Shown here: positions 61,736 through 64,000 of the stretch, in pieces
Layout of the letters: every line of letters begins with the position of its first letter
How positions within the stretch are numbered: the stretch's first letter is position 1
Assembly (NCBI RefSeq): GCF_036884655.1
Contig: NC_088330.1
Span: 32,075,001-32,139,000, forward strand
Length of the DNA: 64,000 nt
Direction: 5' to 3'
Source: Musa acuminata AAA Group
Lineage: Eukaryota; Streptophyta; Magnoliopsida; Zingiberales; Musaceae
The notes under the pieces: generated by a model
The model's input: only the letters and a program-made list of their open reading frames with translations
What the model was told of the DNA's origin: nothing
Database searches by the model: none
Translations under genes and position numbers: made by a program

Positions 61736-62106
61736 AAAATTGCCATTAATATGATGCCCGAACTTATATTATGTACATACGGAAAGATGGTTTCTATGGT
61801 TGTACCACAGATATTATGGTCTTGTCATTCTAGTATGTTTTCAATCTATTATTGATGACAACAAACATAATACTGTGTATCAACTTTCGCCAATTGGCAC
61901 TATCTTTAAACTGGTATATTTAGAGTGGAAGTCAAATTACTGTCATCCCACTTACTATACTGAGAGATTTACCTTTAATGAAAATGATGAATGATTTCTT
62001 TAGTTTCTGCTGCTTGTTTTGCTCATTCAATATGTTCGTTAACATGCTTATGCCAGTTGGACTTTCCAAACTGAGTCAGGTTTCCAAAAATCTATATTTC
62101 AGGGAA

Positions 62107-62844
62107 ATGCCTCGAAAAGTTAATTATGGACTTGACTATGATGATGACTATGATACTTATAATGACTATGATGATTATCAATATGAACATGAAGTAGAAG
62201 AAGATGGCTATGACTATGATCATAATGTGAAAGGAGATTGTAAGTGGCATCTCTACTTTTCTTTTTCCCCAGTTGGTGTCTTTTTCCAGAGTGATTTGTT
62301 TATCCTTTCTTCATTAGTTATTTTTATTTTTTACCATGATCTTTGCAATAAACAAATAACCATCCTTTCAAAAGTCAATTCCCCTAGTTTTTTGGCTTAA
62401 CGTCTTTCTGCTTGGAGCAGACATCACATCTCACCCTGATAAAACTGCTAGCGAGCCAGGAATGTGGCAATGCTCAATTTGCTCATATGATAACGATGAG
62501 ACTTCGTTTTGTTGCGACATTTGTGGAGCTATTCAAGTTTATGCTTCCAATTATGGCAAAGAAAAAGGTATTTTGATGCTTTTCAGCTACAGAGATAATA
62601 TGTGAATGCAATGTGTATGTTACTGCTAAGACTAGGCTTCCACTGTGCCTTATGGAATTTGTGTTATTGTATTGTTATGTTGGAAAGTTGCATAATATAA
62701 TCTTTTGTACAGTACATGGTGCAAGCAGAGATTCAGGAGCACCCGTGATGGCCATGTCCCATGCACAACTATCTACTTTAACACCCAAAAGCAATATTCT
62801 GCCTGATGACTTTCAGAACAAAGATGCCAGTTTGTATGAGAAAG
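62107..62844 (+). CDS. HBS1/SKI7-like protein, first coding exons (partial)
   Basis: Plus-strand exons 62107-62239, 62421-62567 and 62713-62844, all with GT-AG borders and joining phases. The start MPRKVNYGLDYDDDYD and the acidic Asp/Tyr run are typical of plant HBS1-like proteins. Exon two holds a RanBP2-type zinc finger (MWQCSICSY...FCCDICGAI, four Cys). HBS1 is an EF1A-like GTPase that works with Pelota/Dom34 to rescue stalled ribosomes; in plants the same locus is known to give HBS1 and SKI7 forms by splicing. The GTPase domain is not in the window, so the gene is cut by the right edge. The next exon after 62844 is unclear: joining at 63056 would give an immediate stop. Confidence 0.8.
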
Positions 62845-63487
62845 GTAATCTATAACAATTTTTGTCTTGTATGAAGTTCGCATTACTATGTTTTCTGCTG
62901 TAGGTTGCTTAGAGCCTCAGATTAAGTGCATTGTTAACCTAATGTTTGTTCTGGACTTCAATCTTATATTGTTTGTGGCAATAAGCATATGATGATTATT
63001 AAATTGTAAATGGCTTTTGCTTTATTGTTTTCATTCTTCTTTTTGCCTGAAGGTATTTGTTGAGAAGCTTGAGAAATCCTGCCAAGAAAAGCACCGAAGC
63101 ATTATGCATACAGTACATAAATCCTTAATTCAGACTCCTTGGGTTGGTTATATGAATATTGTCTTGTCATTTTGCCTAAAAAGTACTTAGTCCTCCTGTA
63201 ATTCTAGGCCTGTTATGCCATTTTTTTCCTCCCTAGAGTCTTTTTTTTTTTTTTTTCATTTCCAGGCACCTGTATTTGGATTTGGCTTCGGCTTCCTCCC
63301 TTTATATGTACATTTAGTGGTGATACATAACTGATTTGGTGAAGATTAGCTATGATTATGTAGAAGGTGCTACAAATGAACTAAGTCGTCAAGACTGTTT
63401 GATGTTAATATAAAACCATTTTTGGTATTGCAATTGTTTTCTTGTGCTTTAACTATTTGAGAAATTCTCAGCTAAGAGGCATGGATA

Positions 63488-63580
63488 CGTGCTTTTGATG
63501 GACGTGTCTCTGATTGACACATGTTGGACACATGGATCGGACACATGTTGGACACATGGATACATGGGTCGGACACTTGC
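63488..63580 (+). repeat. Short tandem GGACACATG motif
   Basis: GACACATGTTGGACACATGG recurs in near-perfect form with GGATCGGACAC and GGGTCGGACAC variants. A short minisatellite or a piece of a dispersed repeat within the HBS1-like locus. Confidence 0.6.
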
Positions 63581-63833
63581 ATGCGACGTTGCGCTCGCAT
63601 GGCCCTCATGTGAGGGTCATATACTTAGCAAAATAAAAATGAAGGTCGTCACAAAGAAACACATACCAATTATATCGGGAGATTGTTAAATATTACTTGA
63701 TGTACTCAATCTTTATTTTGGATACTTAAATTTAGATGATTTTAATTGTTTTAACTTGTATGATGATATTTATTTGTTTACATTGCTGAATTTATAAAAT
63801 TGAAGTATAAATGCTATATATTAATCAAATATC

Positions 63834-63848
63834 ACACACACACACACA

Positions 63849-63920
<72 letters not shown>
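63834..63920. repeat. (CA)n(TA)n microsatellite
   Basis: A (CA)n run at about 63834-63851 followed by a long pure (TA)n tract to about 63920. Confidence 0.95.
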
Positions 63921-63926
<6 letters not shown>

Positions 63927-64000
63927 ATACACGTATCCTTGCCGTTTTCATGTCCTATTTTTTTAAAAAAATGTCGTGTCGCTGTGTCCATGTAATGTTT

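Noticed and set aside
1..64000. CRISPR arrays, bacterial operons, ribosome binding sites, riboswitches, rRNA or tRNA genes
   Set aside because: The window is plant nuclear DNA with spliced genes; no repeat-spacer arrays, tRNA B-box or rRNA-like sequence seen by eye.

Overview
The window is plant nuclear DNA. Genes are split by many short GT-AG introns, spacers are AT-rich, and several first exons are very GC-rich (expansin, WD-repeat gene, ERF gene, DUF1218 gene). It contains a beta-expansin and remnants of plant LTR retrotransposons. The GC-rich 5' exons and repeat style suggest a monocot. My guess is a banana-like (Zingiberales) or palm-like genome, but the species is not proven from this sequence.

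Layout, left to right. 0.26-2.03 kb (-): four-exon beta-expansin with three upstream G-boxes. 3.3-5.6 kb: decayed Ty3/gypsy gag and an LTR-like relic. 6.4-10.4 kb (+): a probable transcription unit whose only clear product is a 40-residue one-span membrane peptide. 12.12-17.58 kb (+): six-exon F-box-like/RCC1-repeat protein. 17.9-19.1 kb: long TA/GT microsatellites. 19.26-20.71 kb: inverted, broken partial copy of the next gene. 21.96-32.42 kb (-): eleven-exon TRAPPC13 gene with a 15-nt microexon. 32.5-35.9 kb: AT-rich spacer with a GC-rich island and a palindrome. 36.0-43.3 kb (-): WDR44-like WD40 gene with an in-frame stop that might be removed as a 72-nt intron. 46.15-47.57 kb: small non-autonomous LTR element carrying three ~360-bp tandem units. 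49.1-50.4 kb (-): intronless AP2/ERF factor. 54.0-54.7 kb (-): three-exon DUF1218 membrane protein. 55.5-58.0 kb (+): internally deleted Ty3/gypsy relic followed by a 78-bp minisatellite. 59.5 kb to the right edge (+): first exons of an HBS1/SKI7-like gene, cut by the window end, with an intronic duplication and a TRIM-like insert.

The genes are independent housekeeping or regulatory loci (cell-wall loosening, vesicle tethering, Rab/WD40 scaffold, transcription factor, wall-related membrane protein, ribosome rescue). They do not form a pathway or cluster. I found no new multi-gene system. The best leads are structural: the inverted gene-fragment duplication beside TRAPPC13, the stop/possible 72-nt intron in the WDR44-like gene, the repeat-filled small LTR element, and the short-peptide transcript with an ATGA-overlapping uORF. 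Exon borders were worked out by hand from splice signals, reading-frame phase and remembered family conservation, with no alignment run.
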